The position numbers and the translations under genes are program-made. The notes under the pieces were generated by a model. The model saw nothing but the letters and a program-made list of their open reading frames with translations, ran no database searches and was not told where the DNA came from. This document shows, one piece after another, positions 27,990 to 36,484 of a DNA stretch of 64,000 nt (its first letter is position 1; the number at the start of each line of letters is the position of its first letter). Source of the DNA: Jeongeupia wiesaeckerbachi (GTDB taxonomy: Bacteria; Pseudomonadota; Gammaproteobacteria; Burkholderiales; Chitinibacteraceae). The stretch covers positions 3,100,001 through 3,164,000 of the forward strand of contig NZ_CP136946.1 in the NCBI RefSeq assembly GCF_050916355.1. Reading direction: 5' to 3'.

Positions 27990-29296
27990 GAGGCCGTTCG
28001 GCTGGCCAGCGCACGACTCGTCAGCTGGCAGATTTGTTTGAAATATTGGTAGACCTGCGCATCGATTGGTATCGAAGGCGGTCGATCGGCGAACAGCAGG
28101 CCAACGGCTTTGTCACCGACGAACAGCGACATCGCACAAAAATCGTCCCCCCCGATGATCCCGGTGACACTTGGGGGCAGCTGCGGCATCAACTGGGGCC
28201 GACTTTCGCCACTGAGCCAGACCGCCTGCGGTTTTTTCAATAGTTGGGCGAACAAGTGCGATTCGTCCAGCGCCAGCGAAAAACCGCGAATTGGATCAGC
28301 CTCGGCCGCGCCGATACAGAAACGCGCCACCAAGCGCCCCTCTTGCGGAATCGCTAGCAACACGCGTCGCATACTCAGCCCTTCGCACAAAGCCTGCACC
28401 GACAGCCGCATGATCTGGTTGACCGGCAAGCCCTGCAAGCCGGCCAGATGCAGCGCCTGCATCCGCGTTGCCAGCACATCCTTGACCGGGATGGCTCTCG
28501 GCCAATCGCCGGGCAGCATCGGCAGCCAGCGCGCTGGCGGGGCAATCGTTGATGCCAACGGTGACCGGCCATGGGCCAGCAACGCCTCGCTCACCAGCTG
28601 CCACACCAGTGACTCGGGACGGTCCAGCGCGCCAGCAGCCAGTTGCAGCGATGCGCCGACCGCATCGATCCACCATCCGGACTCGAGGGCGGCAGCCAGC
28701 GACACCATCGCATATTGCAACTGCTGTCGATGCGATTGCGGCGGGTCCGATACGAGCAGCTGACGGAGTACTTCGGGGAACTGCCAGGCCGCCAGAATGG
28801 ACTCGACCGGCAAGCGTTCATCGCCACCGAACAGCTGCGCCAGCAGCTCGGCCAAGCTACTGAGCAAGGCGGCGATCTGCAGCTCTTCCGGGCGCGCATC
28901 CATACGCTCGACGCCGGCGCGTCTTGCCATTCGTGCGGCCAGTTGTGCGCGTGAGACCAGTTCGAGGCAGCGCATCAGCCGCGGCGCATCGCCGGCCAGC
29001 ATCACCTCGATCGAGGGTCCGCGCGCCTGGCGCTCCAGAAACGGCACGACGCCAAACAACATCACCGCCGCTTCGATCGACGTTACATCGACGCTCACAC
29101 TGGTGCGCGGCCGGCGGCTGATTTCACGCAGCACGGTCGCCGTGAGCAACGGATCGTTCAGCACGATTTCGGCCACTTCGGCCGGCTTGACTCGCTCGGC
29201 CCGGCGCAGCTGCGCCGTCAGCCGATCGCGGGTCAGCTGTAGCGCAGGCAATGGCGCATCAAAGCAGCGCATCGCAGCAAGCAGTTCAGCACTCAT
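27986..29296 (-). CDS. HDOD domain protein with C-terminal GAF-like domain
   Basis: A 436-residue protein from the ATG at 29296, which overlaps the methyltransferase stop as ATGA; the frame extends to 29335, but the inner start fits the coupling seen along this operon. The first half is HDOD-like (VAEIVLNDPLLTATVLREISR, then SIEAAVMLFGV), the second half a GAF-like domain (LSMRRVLLAIPQEGRLVARF, VGLLFADRP). HDOD proteins are signalling scaffolds, often linked to c-di-GMP and motility, fitting the motAB context. A second, larger HDOD-GAF protein lies at 51629-53749. Confidence 0.8.
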   Translation of the reverse strand: MSAELLAAMRCFDAPLPALQLTRDRLTAQLRRAERVKPAEVAEIVLNDPLLTATVLREISRRPRTSVSVDVTSIEAAVMLFGVVPFLERQARGPSIEVMLAGDAPRLMRCLELVSRAQLAARMARRAGVERMDARPEELQIAALLSSLAELLAQLFGGDERLPVESILAAWQFPEVLRQLLVSDPPQSHRQQLQYAMVSLAAALESGWWIDAVGASLQLAAGALDRPESLVWQLVSEALLAHGRSPLASTIAPPARWLPMLPGDWPRAIPVKDVLATRMQALHLAGLQGLPVNQIMRLSVQALCEGLSMRRVLLAIPQEGRLVARFCIGAAEADPIRGFSLALDESHLFAQLLKKPQAVWLSGESRPQLMPQLPPSVTGIIGGDDFCAMSLFVGDKAVGLLFADRPPSIPIDAQVYQYFKQICQLTSRALASRTAS

Positions 29297-30042
29297 GGCC
29301 GGGGCGGCTGTTGGAGGTGGGATTTGGGATGCCATACGAGCAGCTCGCTCTGCTTCCAGTCACCGACCGGATATTGCTTTTGGGGAGGAACGCCTTCGAT
29401 GCCGAAACTGTTGCTGATCAAAACGGCACCGTCCGCCATTTCTGCACATGCCTTGCGCCACAGGGCAGACATTGGCGCTGGCGACAGATAGGCATAGACG
29501 ACATCGTACGCCGACAAATCGATGGCGAACGCGTCGGCGCGCCGCCACACCACCGCATGGCGACGGAGCCGCAACCAGCCGATGCACCACGGCAGCCATG
29601 CCATTTCGACGCCGGCAAGCGTCAAGTCCGGACGTCGGCGGGCAAGCCACGCCAACACCGTTCCGGTGCCGGCACCAAGATCGAGGACATGCGCACCTTC
29701 AGGAATCAGCGGCTCGAGTTGCCGCAACGCCTGGCGATTCGACAGGAAGAGCGGCACCTGGTGCCGGAACGCACCCGCGCCGATCGCCCAGGTCAGCACG
29801 GCGGCCACGAGCCAGAGCCACGGTGGCATATCGCCAACCAGTGCCAGCATGCACATCGGCGGCATCGACGCATGCAACAGCACCATCCACCAGCGCCGAA
29901 AGCACACTGCCGCCAGCGCACCGGCCGTGAGTGAAGCAGCCCAGATCAGGATTGCCGTCGACAGAGGCAGCAATGACTGCACCGCCAGCGCAACACCAAA
30001 AGCAATGCACTGCAGCAATGCAGTGCGGACAACGGCGATCAT
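29293..30042 (-). CDS. Membrane-anchored class I SAM-dependent methyltransferase
   Basis: A 249-residue protein. The first ~90 residues form about three to four hydrophobic helices (AFGVALAVQSLLPLSTAILIW, WLWLVAAVLTW); the rest is a Rossmann methyltransferase with motif I VLDLGAGTGTVLAWLA and an acidic post-I residue (GVEMAW). The substrate is unknown. The start overlaps the motB stop and the stop overlaps the HDOD start, so it is translationally coupled to the flagellar motor genes. Confidence 0.78.
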   Translation of the reverse strand: MIAVVRTALLQCIAFGVALAVQSLLPLSTAILIWAASLTAGALAAVCFRRWWMVLLHASMPPMCMLALVGDMPPWLWLVAAVLTWAIGAGAFRHQVPLFLSNRQALRQLEPLIPEGAHVLDLGAGTGTVLAWLARRRPDLTLAGVEMAWLPWCIGWLRLRRHAVVWRRADAFAIDLSAYDVVYAYLSPAPMSALWRKACAEMADGAVLISNSFGIEGVPPQKQYPVGDWKQSELLVWHPKSHLQQPPRP

Positions 30043-30926
30043 GCGCCAGCTTGTTGCGGCGCGCTGGCCTCGTCGGCAGCCATGCCAGCCTGCTGTCGGA
30101 TATCCCCTTCGGCATCCTTGTTCAGGACGACGATGCTGATCCGCCGGTTGACCGGATTCAGTCGATCGCCGGCATCCAGCGGGACTTCATCGGCAAAGCC
30201 GTTGACGCGCAGGATTTTTTGTTCGGAAAGCGTGCCGTGAATCAGCTCGCGCCGCGCGGCATTGGCGCGATCGGCAGACAGCTCCCAGTTGCTGAAACTG
30301 CGTTGGCCGCTGGCATATTGCTGCGCATCGGTATGGCCGGAAATCGACACCGAATTCGGCACATCATTCAAAAGCTGGGCGATCTCGTCGAGGATCTCGG
30401 CGGCATATGGCTCAAGGTCGCTCGAACCGGACTTGAACATCGGCCGATTCTGCTTGTCGACGATCTGGATGCGCAGCCCCTCGGCCACCATGTCGAGCCG
30501 AAGTTGGTCCTTGAATTGCGCCAGCTTGCTGTTCTTTTTGGCCTTGTCGTTCATCAGCGTTTCGAATTTCTTCTTCAACGCTGAAAGCCGGCTCTTGTCC
30601 TTTTGCTGCTCCTCAAGCGAAGGCGTGCCTTTTTTGAGCTGACCGGTTTTTTGTGACAAGTCCTTGCCGCCACCCTTGATCAGCGAATCGGCATCGCCCG
30701 CCCCTTCGCCACCACGACTCGCCACCTTGAGCGGATTGGAGAAATAGTCGGCAATGCCCTTGAGGTTGCCCTTGGACACCGAGCCCAGCAGCCACATCAG
30801 CAGGAAGAACGCCATCATCGCCGTCACGAAGTCGGCGTAGGCAATCTTCCAGGCGCCGCCGTGATGGCCATGGCCGCCCTTCTTGATCCGCTTGACGACG
30901 ATAGGCCGTTGCGATTCGTCACTCAT
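30039..30926 (-). CDS. motB: Flagellar motor stator protein MotB
   Basis: Proton-channel and peptidoglycan-anchoring stator subunit, 295 residues. The single membrane helix contains the proton-binding Asp32 (IAYADFVTAMMAFFLLMW). A plug/linker region rich in Lys follows, then the OmpA-like peptidoglycan-binding domain (ISGHTDAQQY, NWELSADRANAARREL). It follows motA by 20 bases. Confidence 0.96.
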   Translation of the reverse strand: MSDESQRPIVVKRIKKGGHGHHGGAWKIAYADFVTAMMAFFLLMWLLGSVSKGNLKGIADYFSNPLKVASRGGEGAGDADSLIKGGGKDLSQKTGQLKKGTPSLEEQQKDKSRLSALKKKFETLMNDKAKKNSKLAQFKDQLRLDMVAEGLRIQIVDKQNRPMFKSGSSDLEPYAAEILDEIAQLLNDVPNSVSISGHTDAQQYASGQRSFSNWELSADRANAARRELIHGTLSEQKILRVNGFADEVPLDAGDRLNPVNRRISIVVLNKDAEGDIRQQAGMAADEASAPQQAGA

Positions 30927-30946
30927 CGCTCATTCCCCGGGCGGAT

Positions 30947-31807
30947 TTACTTGGCCTTGGCATTCTTGACGAAATCCTCGAGCTCCTTGAACGACGGCCG
31001 CTCGGTCGAACTCAGCGCCTTGCGGCCGAATTCGACGGCAACTTGCGGCGCGTAGCCGTTCAGGCTAGCGAGCAGCGTGACTTTGATTGTATTGAATGCC
31101 TGACTGGACTCCTCGACCTTGCGCTCGAGAATTTGCGCCAAGGGACCAACGAAGCCGTAGGCCAGCAGAATACCGAGGAAGGTCCCCACCAGCGCGGCAC
31201 CAATCAGACCGCCCAGTTCGGAGGGCGGAAGGTGCAACGAGCCCATCGTGTGCACGACGCCCATCACCGCGGCAACGATGCCGAAGGCGGGCAGGCCGTC
31301 GGCTAGCTTGGTGATTGCCGTAGCGGGAATCGCGGCCTCGTGATGATGGGTGTCGATTTCGACGTCCATCAGGTTTTCGATCTCAAAAGCATTGAGGTTG
31401 CCGCCCACCATCAGGCGCAGGTAGTCGGTAATGAACTCGACCAGATGATGGTCCTTGGCGATCCGTTCGTACTTCGAAAACACCGGGCTGCTGTGCGGCT
31501 CTTCGACGTCGGCCTCGATCGACATCAGACCTTCTTTGCGCACTTTGCTCAACAGCTCGAACATCAGTGCGAACAGGTCCATATAGAACGCCTTGTTGTA
31601 GGCGCTCCCCTTGAACAGGGTTGGCAGCGCTTTCAAGACCGCCTTGAGCGGCTTGCCGCCGTAGCCGACGATCATCGCACCCAGCGCGCCCCCCAAAATG
31701 ATGACAATTTCGGTCGGCTGCCACAGCACCGCCAGATGGCCACCGTGCGCGGCGTAGGCGCCGAAAATGCAGGCGCACATGAAAATGTAGCCGATGACAA
31801 CAAACAT
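30947..31807 (-). CDS. motA: Flagellar motor stator protein MotA
   Basis: Four-helix stator subunit, 286 residues. The cytoplasmic loop with charged residues contacting FliG (YMDLFALMFELLSKVRKEG) and the proline-containing third helix (GLPAFGIVAAVMGVVHTMG) are visible. The protein is of the proton-driven MotA type. It is the first gene of the motA-to-hldD run; other flagellar genes are not in the window. Confidence 0.96.
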   Translation of the reverse strand: MFVVIGYIFMCACIFGAYAAHGGHLAVLWQPTEIVIILGGALGAMIVGYGGKPLKAVLKALPTLFKGSAYNKAFYMDLFALMFELLSKVRKEGLMSIEADVEEPHSSPVFSKYERIAKDHHLVEFITDYLRLMVGGNLNAFEIENLMDVEIDTHHHEAAIPATAITKLADGLPAFGIVAAVMGVVHTMGSLHLPPSELGGLIGAALVGTFLGILLAYGFVGPLAQILERKVEESSQAFNTIKVTLLASLNGYAPQVAVEFGRKALSSTERPSFKELEDFVKNAKAK

Positions 31808-31855
31808 CGTCCTATCCCTGAGCTATTTTTTGTCGGTTCATTGTCGGCGATGCAT

Positions 31856-31869
31856 TTGCCGCGCGGCAA
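31856..31869. promoter_or_regulatory. Perfect 14-bp palindrome upstream of motA
   Basis: TTGCCGCGCGGCAA is a perfect inverted repeat 49 bases before the motA start, in the gap between rnhB and motA. Just downstream on the minus strand is GCCGACAA, close to the flagellar sigma-28 -10 consensus GCCGATAA, but no matching -35 TAAAG element is seen. It may be an operator; the function is inference. Confidence 0.3.
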
Positions 31870-31915
31870 TGCCTATCGCGCACCACTGCGGCCATCACCC
31901 CGGTTTTTGCAACAG

Positions 31916-32497
31916 TCAGAACAAGGTCGCTTGCGCCAACAATGCCTTCACTGGCCCAAAGCTGCGGCGATGTTCTGGCGTCGGGCCCAGGCGCTGTAGC
32001 GCCTCGAGATGAGCTGCGGTCGGATATCCCTTGTGCTGCGCAAGGCCATAACCCGGATATCGGCCATCGAGTTCCACCGCTTCGCGGTCGCGCGCGACTT
32101 TGGCGAGAATCGACGCTGCAGCGATCTCTTGCACCTTGGCGTCGCCCTGCACGATGGCCTCCGCCGGAATCGCCAGGCGTGGCGGAACGCGGTTGCCGTC
32201 GATCAGTGCCGAAGTTGCCGCAACGGGCAAGGCTTCGATCGCGCGTCGCATCGCCAGAAACGTCGCCTGCAGAATATTGATTTCGTCGATTTCAGCAGCG
32301 CTAGCGCTGGCGATCGCCCATGCGATGGCGCGCTGCTGAATCAGCGGAAACAGTTGCTCGCGCTTCTTTTCGGAAAGCTTCTTCGAATCATTAAGTCCGA
32401 CGATGCTATGATCGGCAGGCAGAATCACCGCTGCGGCATAGACCGAACCCGCCAGCGGCCCACGCCCCGCTTCGTCCACACCGCAGATCAGGCCCAT
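31916..32497 (-). CDS. rnhB: Ribonuclease HII
   Basis: RNase HII degrades RNA in RNA-DNA hybrids and removes single ribonucleotides. I used the ATG at 32497 (MGLICGVDEAGRGPLAG), giving 193 residues with Asp8 and Glu9 as the first catalytic pair; DSKKLSEKKRE and the later Asp in VARDREAVELD complete the site. The start lies inside the end of lpxB (10-base overlap). This lpxB-rnhB order is common in proteobacteria. Confidence 0.95.
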   Translation of the reverse strand: MGLICGVDEAGRGPLAGSVYAAAVILPADHSIVGLNDSKKLSEKKREQLFPLIQQRAIAWAIASASAAEIDEINILQATFLAMRRAIEALPVAATSALIDGNRVPPRLAIPAEAIVQGDAKVQEIAAASILAKVARDREAVELDGRYPGYGLAQHKGYPTAAHLEALQRLGPTPEHRRSFGPVKALLAQATLF

Positions 32498-33672
32498 GCG
32501 CGCGTCCCGAGCAAACGAATCACCGCATCGGCAGCACGTTCGGCCGCATTGCATCGCAAAGCTTCATGGTGCGCGGTAAAGCAGTCGGCCAGCTTGGCGG
32601 CCAGACGTTTATCGACCACCAGATTGGCGAGCGCCTGGCTGATGTTCTCGGCCGTTGCCTCGTGCTGGATCAACTCGGGCAGCACAAAGCGGCCTTCGAG
32701 CACGTTGGGCAGGCTGACATATGGCAGACGCAGCTTTTTCTTGACCATCCGGTAGGTGAAGTCGGTGATGCGATAGGTGACGACGGTCGGGCGCTTGGCC
32801 AGCATCGCCTCAAGCGCGGCGGTGCCTGATGCAACCAGGATCGCATCGGCGGCTTGCATCGCTTCGTGCGCATGGCCGAACAGCAAACGGAACGGCAGTG
32901 TCTGCGCGCCCTGGCGCCACATCTCGCTCTCGAAATACTGTCGCGTCTCACGGGTAATGAAGGGCACCAGGAAGGTCGAATCGGGAAAGCGTTCATACAG
33001 CCGCTTGGCCGTTTCGACAAACAGGGCGCCCAGCATTTCCAGTTCGTTCTGTCGGCTGCCCGGCAGCAAGGCAAAAACCGGCCCCTTGGCCTCAATGCCT
33101 AGCTGTTCACGCACGCCGACCTGATCCGGCTGCACCGGCATCAGGTCCGCCAGCGGATGCCCGACATAGGTCGCCGGAATCCGCGCTTCGCGATAGATTT
33201 CTTCCTCGAACGGGAACAGCAAAAGAATATGCGATACCGACGTACCGATTTTCTTCAGTCGCTCCGGGCGCCAAGCCCAGACCGACGGGCCGACATAGTG
33301 AACGGTCGGAATACCGGCGGCCTTGGCCGCTGCCTCCAGGCCGAGATTGAAGTCCGGTGCATCGATGCCGATCAGCAAATCCGGACGTTCAGCCAGAATC
33401 GCCTTCTTGAGCCGACGGCGGATGCCAATCAGCCGTGGCAAGTGCTTGATCACCTCGATATAGCCCCGCACGGCGAGGCTCTCCATCGGCACCATGCTGT
33501 AGGCGCCGGCGGCCATCATTTTCGGCCCGGCGATGCCGGCAAACTGAGTGTCGGGCAAGCGGGCTTTCAGCGCCAGCATCAATTGGGAGCCAAGCAAGTC
33601 GCCGGACGCCTCGCCCACCACAATGGCGATGCGGGGCCCGCGACTCCCGGCTGCAAAGAGTCGATCGTTCAT
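32488..33672 (-). CDS. lpxB: Lipid-A-disaccharide synthase
   Basis: Peripheral-membrane glycosyltransferase (GT19) joining UDP-2,3-diacylglucosamine and lipid X, 394 residues. The N-terminal IAIVVGEASGDLLGSQL motif and FALLPGSRQNELEML are typical LpxB sequences, and the C-terminal KLRLPYVSLPNVL segment is also conserved. It is followed by rnhB and preceded by lpxA. Confidence 0.96.
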   Translation of the reverse strand: MNDRLFAAGSRGPRIAIVVGEASGDLLGSQLMLALKARLPDTQFAGIAGPKMMAAGAYSMVPMESLAVRGYIEVIKHLPRLIGIRRRLKKAILAERPDLLIGIDAPDFNLGLEAAAKAAGIPTVHYVGPSVWAWRPERLKKIGTSVSHILLLFPFEEEIYREARIPATYVGHPLADLMPVQPDQVGVREQLGIEAKGPVFALLPGSRQNELEMLGALFVETAKRLYERFPDSTFLVPFITRETRQYFESEMWRQGAQTLPFRLLFGHAHEAMQAADAILVASGTAALEAMLAKRPTVVTYRITDFTYRMVKKKLRLPYVSLPNVLEGRFVLPELIQHEATAENISQALANLVVDKRLAAKLADCFTAHHEALRCNAAERAADAVIRLLGTRAWA

Positions 33673-33690
33673 CGGCTCGTCGTCTGAGGG

Positions 33691-34467
33691 TTAGCGAATG
33701 ATGCCGCGTTGACTCGCGGCAAAAAAATCGACAAAGAACTGCAGCTCGGGGGCCGTCGCAGCGTCAGCTTCGATCTTGGCACGAGCCTCATCGAATGGCA
33801 GTCCTTGACGATACAACTGGCGATACGCCTGCTTGATCCGGGCAATGGCTTCGGCACTGAAGCCGCGGCGCTTGAGGCCCTCGCTATTGATGCCGCGCGC
33901 GATGGCCCGGTTGCCCTCGCAGATCACGAACGGCGGCAAGTCCTGAACGATGATCGAACCACCGCCGGCCATCGCGTGGGCGCCAATGCTGCAGAACTGG
34001 TGAATCGCGCTCAAACCGCCAAGGATCGCCCAGTCGGCAACATTGACGTGTCCACCCAGCGTGACGGCGTTGGCGAAAATCGTGTTGTCGCCGATTACGC
34101 AATCGTGGCCGATGTGCACATAGGCCATGAACCAGTTGTTGCTGCCGATCCGGGTGACACCCTTGTCCTGCACCGTACCGACGGACACGGTCATCGACTG
34201 GAAAAAGGTATTACCGTCACCGATATGCAACTCGGTCGGCTCACCTTGGTACTTCTTGTCCTGCGGCGCGCAACCAATATGGCTGTGCGGATGAAAGCGG
34301 TTGCCCTTGCCGATGTGCGTCACCCCTTCGATCTGCACGCCGGCGCCGACGACCGAGCCGGCGCCGATGCGAACATCGGGACCGATTACGGCAAACGGGC
34401 CGACCTCGACGTCGTCGGCCAGCTCGGCGCGCGCATCGACCAGTGCGGAAGGGTGAATTTTCGGCAT
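33691..34467 (-). CDS. lpxA: UDP-N-acetylglucosamine acyltransferase
   Basis: First enzyme of lipid A synthesis, a left-handed beta-helix trimer. I chose the ATG at 34467 (MPKIHPSALVDARAEL; 258 residues), with CGGA eight bases upstream; ATG 34473 and a TTG at 34491 are in-frame alternatives. Hexapeptide repeats cover the first two-thirds (VGPFAVIGPDVRIGAGSVVGAG), the catalytic His region is VHIGHDCVIGDN, and the C-terminal helical domain ends the protein. Confidence 0.95.
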   Translation of the reverse strand: MPKIHPSALVDARAELADDVEVGPFAVIGPDVRIGAGSVVGAGVQIEGVTHIGKGNRFHPHSHIGCAPQDKKYQGEPTELHIGDGNTFFQSMTVSVGTVQDKGVTRIGSNNWFMAYVHIGHDCVIGDNTIFANAVTLGGHVNVADWAILGGLSAIHQFCSIGAHAMAGGGSIIVQDLPPFVICEGNRAIARGINSEGLKRRGFSAEAIARIKQAYRQLYRQGLPFDEARAKIEADAATAPELQFFVDFFAASQRGIIR

Positions 34468-34487
34468 GTTCATTCCGTAGTTAAAAC

Positions 34488-34937
34488 TCAATGACCGATG
34501 ACGCGATGCGCGCTCATCAGATCGGCCTCAGCGGCCAGCGCGTCGCCCACGAATGCCTTGGCGGCGTACTTCCAGATGCCACGCTTGTGCGCCACGATTT
34601 CAACGCGCAGCGTCAACTGGTCGCCCGGCAGCACCTGACGCTTGAAGCGGGCATTGTCGATGCCGGCAAACAGGTACAGCGAATCTTCCGGCACGGCTTC
34701 GACGCTCTTGAACGACAATACGCCGGCCGCTTGCGCCAGCGCTTCAAGAATCAGCACGCCCGGCATGACCGGGTATTGCGGGAAATGCCCTTGAAAGAAC
34801 GGCTCGTTGACGGTGACGTTCTTGATCGCCTTGATCGACTTGCCCGGCTCGAGTTCAACCACCCGGTCCAGCAGCAAAAACGGGTAGCGGTGCGGCAGGC
34901 ACTGCATGATCTCTCGTACATCCATCACTTGGCTCAT
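34488..34937 (-). CDS. fabZ: 3-hydroxyacyl-ACP dehydratase FabZ
   Basis: Hotdog-fold dehydratase of fatty acid synthesis, 149 residues. The family motif LPHRYPFLLLDRV contains the active-site His, and PGVLILEALAQAAGVL contains the acidic partner. The start overlaps the lpxD stop by 4 bases. Its place between lpxD and lpxA couples fatty-acid and lipid A synthesis. Confidence 0.97.
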   Translation of the reverse strand: MSQVMDVREIMQCLPHRYPFLLLDRVVELEPGKSIKAIKNVTVNEPFFQGHFPQYPVMPGVLILEALAQAAGVLSFKSVEAVPEDSLYLFAGIDNARFKRQVLPGDQLTLRVEIVAHKRGIWKYAAKAFVGDALAAEADLMSAHRVIGH

Positions 34938-35980
34938 TCTTCTTCTCCAGCGGCGGCCTTCAGGCTCGCCATGTTTTTTTCCAGCTGTCTGACACGTTGT
35001 GCCAACTCGCCGAGGTGTCGCAGCTGTGCTGCATTCTTGACCCAGTCAGCGTGGGGTTGCATCGGATACGGCCCGCCATACGCGCCGGGCTCGCGGATCG
35101 ACTTGGCAACCAGCGTTCCGCCCAGCACGACGGCACCGTCGCAAATTTCCAGATGACCGCTGATCATCGCTGCACCGCCGATCTGGCAGCGCGCACCGAT
35201 CTTGGTCGAGCCGGCAATACCAACGCAGCCAGCCAGCGCCGTGTGCGCTCCGATTTCGACATTGTGGGCAATCTGGATCAGGTTATCGATCCGCGCCCCC
35301 TGCCCGATCACCGTATCCTCGATCGCGCCTCGATCGATCGTCGTACATGCGCCGATCTCGACGTCATCCCCGATCAGAACGCGACCGATTTGCGGGATTT
35401 TTTCCCAATGGTCACCCGCCCAGGCATTGCCAAAGCCATCGCTACCCAGTACGGCACCGGGATGAACAACCACCCGATCACCAAGAACACACCCGGTCAT
35501 CAAGGTCACGGTGGGATGCAGCAATACGTCCCGCCCAAGCTCGACGCGGGCGCCTACATAGCTATTGGCCATGACGACGCAGCCCGCGCTGATCACGGCG
35601 CCGGCATCGATAACAACGTTCGGACCGATTTCAGCGGCATCGCTGACCTGCGCGGTCGGATCGACACAAGCGCTAGGGTGAATGCCCGGCCTGGCCTGCC
35701 GCTGCGGATAAAGCAGCTGGGCGGCCTGTGCATAAAACAAATAAGGGTCTTTGGCGATAACGTGAGGCCGCTGCAAACCAGCCGCGTCGGCTGCGCGCAC
35801 GGCGATCACGCCCGCCTGGCTGGTTTCAAGCAATGATTTGAAGCGCGGATTCGCCAAAAAAGACAGTGCATCCGAGCCTGCCGACTCCAGCGACGCAACG
35901 CGTGCAATCAGTACATCTTCGCCATGCCACGCTGCGCCGAAGCGAGTCGCCAGTTCGGAAATCCGGATCGGCGTCGCCAT
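34934..35980 (-). CDS. lpxD: UDP-3-O-(3-hydroxyacyl)glucosamine N-acyltransferase
   Basis: Third-step acyltransferase of lipid A synthesis, 348 residues from the ATG at 35980, at the stop of skp. The N-terminal uridine-binding domain (SDALSFLANPRFKSLLE) precedes the hexapeptide beta-helix; the catalytic His is in QIAHNVEIGAH. A short C-terminal helix (QLRHLGELAQRVRQLEKN) forms the coil seen in LpxD. Confidence 0.96.
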   Translation of the reverse strand: MATPIRISELATRFGAAWHGEDVLIARVASLESAGSDALSFLANPRFKSLLETSQAGVIAVRAADAAGLQRPHVIAKDPYLFYAQAAQLLYPQRQARPGIHPSACVDPTAQVSDAAEIGPNVVIDAGAVISAGCVVMANSYVGARVELGRDVLLHPTVTLMTGCVLGDRVVVHPGAVLGSDGFGNAWAGDHWEKIPQIGRVLIGDDVEIGACTTIDRGAIEDTVIGQGARIDNLIQIAHNVEIGAHTALAGCVGIAGSTKIGARCQIGGAAMISGHLEICDGAVVLGGTLVAKSIREPGAYGGPYPMQPHADWVKNAAQLRHLGELAQRVRQLEKNMASLKAAAGEEE

Positions 35981-36468
35981 CACTTCTCCGACAGCAGTCG
36001 CAGCACCTTGTCGGTGATGTCGATGCGTGGGTTGCGCCAAGCCGCTTCCTGCAGGATCAGGTCGTACTTTTCGCCATTGGCAATCTGCTGAATCGCACCA
36101 TTGACGCGTTCCTGTATGCCGGCAAGCTCTTCGTTGCGGCGTGCGTTGAGGTCTTCGTTGAGTTCACGTTGCATGCGCTGGAAATCCTGATTCAAACGAA
36201 TCAGGTCGCGTTCCTTGGCCTTACGGTCCAAGTCCGAAATTCCGGGTCGATCCATTTGCGCCTGCAAGCTTTTGCCCTGCGCCGACAGCTTCTGCAATTC
36301 CTGGCGGCGATTGTCGAACTCTTTCTCGAGCTTCTTGCCGGCACGCTGTGCCGGCGCCGACTCGCGCAGGATGCGATCAGTATCGACAAAGCCGATCTTC
36401 ATCTCGGCAGCCCAGGCCGACGCGCTCAACAGCGCTGCGGCGGCCAACAAGCATGCATGTCGCTTCAT
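35980..36468 (-). CDS. Periplasmic chaperone Skp (OmpH family)
   Basis: A 162-residue chaperone for outer-membrane proteins. A signal peptide (MKRHACLLAAAALLSASAWA) is followed by the typical start of the mature protein, AEMKIGFVDTDRILRES, and long charged helices forming the tentacles (KKLEKEFDNRRQELQKLS). It lies between bamA and lpxD, the conserved order, and delivers porins to BamA. Confidence 0.94.
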   Translation of the reverse strand: MKRHACLLAAAALLSASAWAAEMKIGFVDTDRILRESAPAQRAGKKLEKEFDNRRQELQKLSAQGKSLQAQMDRPGISDLDRKAKERDLIRLNQDFQRMQRELNEDLNARRNEELAGIQERVNGAIQQIANGEKYDLILQEAAWRNPRIDITDKVLRLLSEK

Positions 36469-36484
36469 ACGATTTCCTCGCAAC

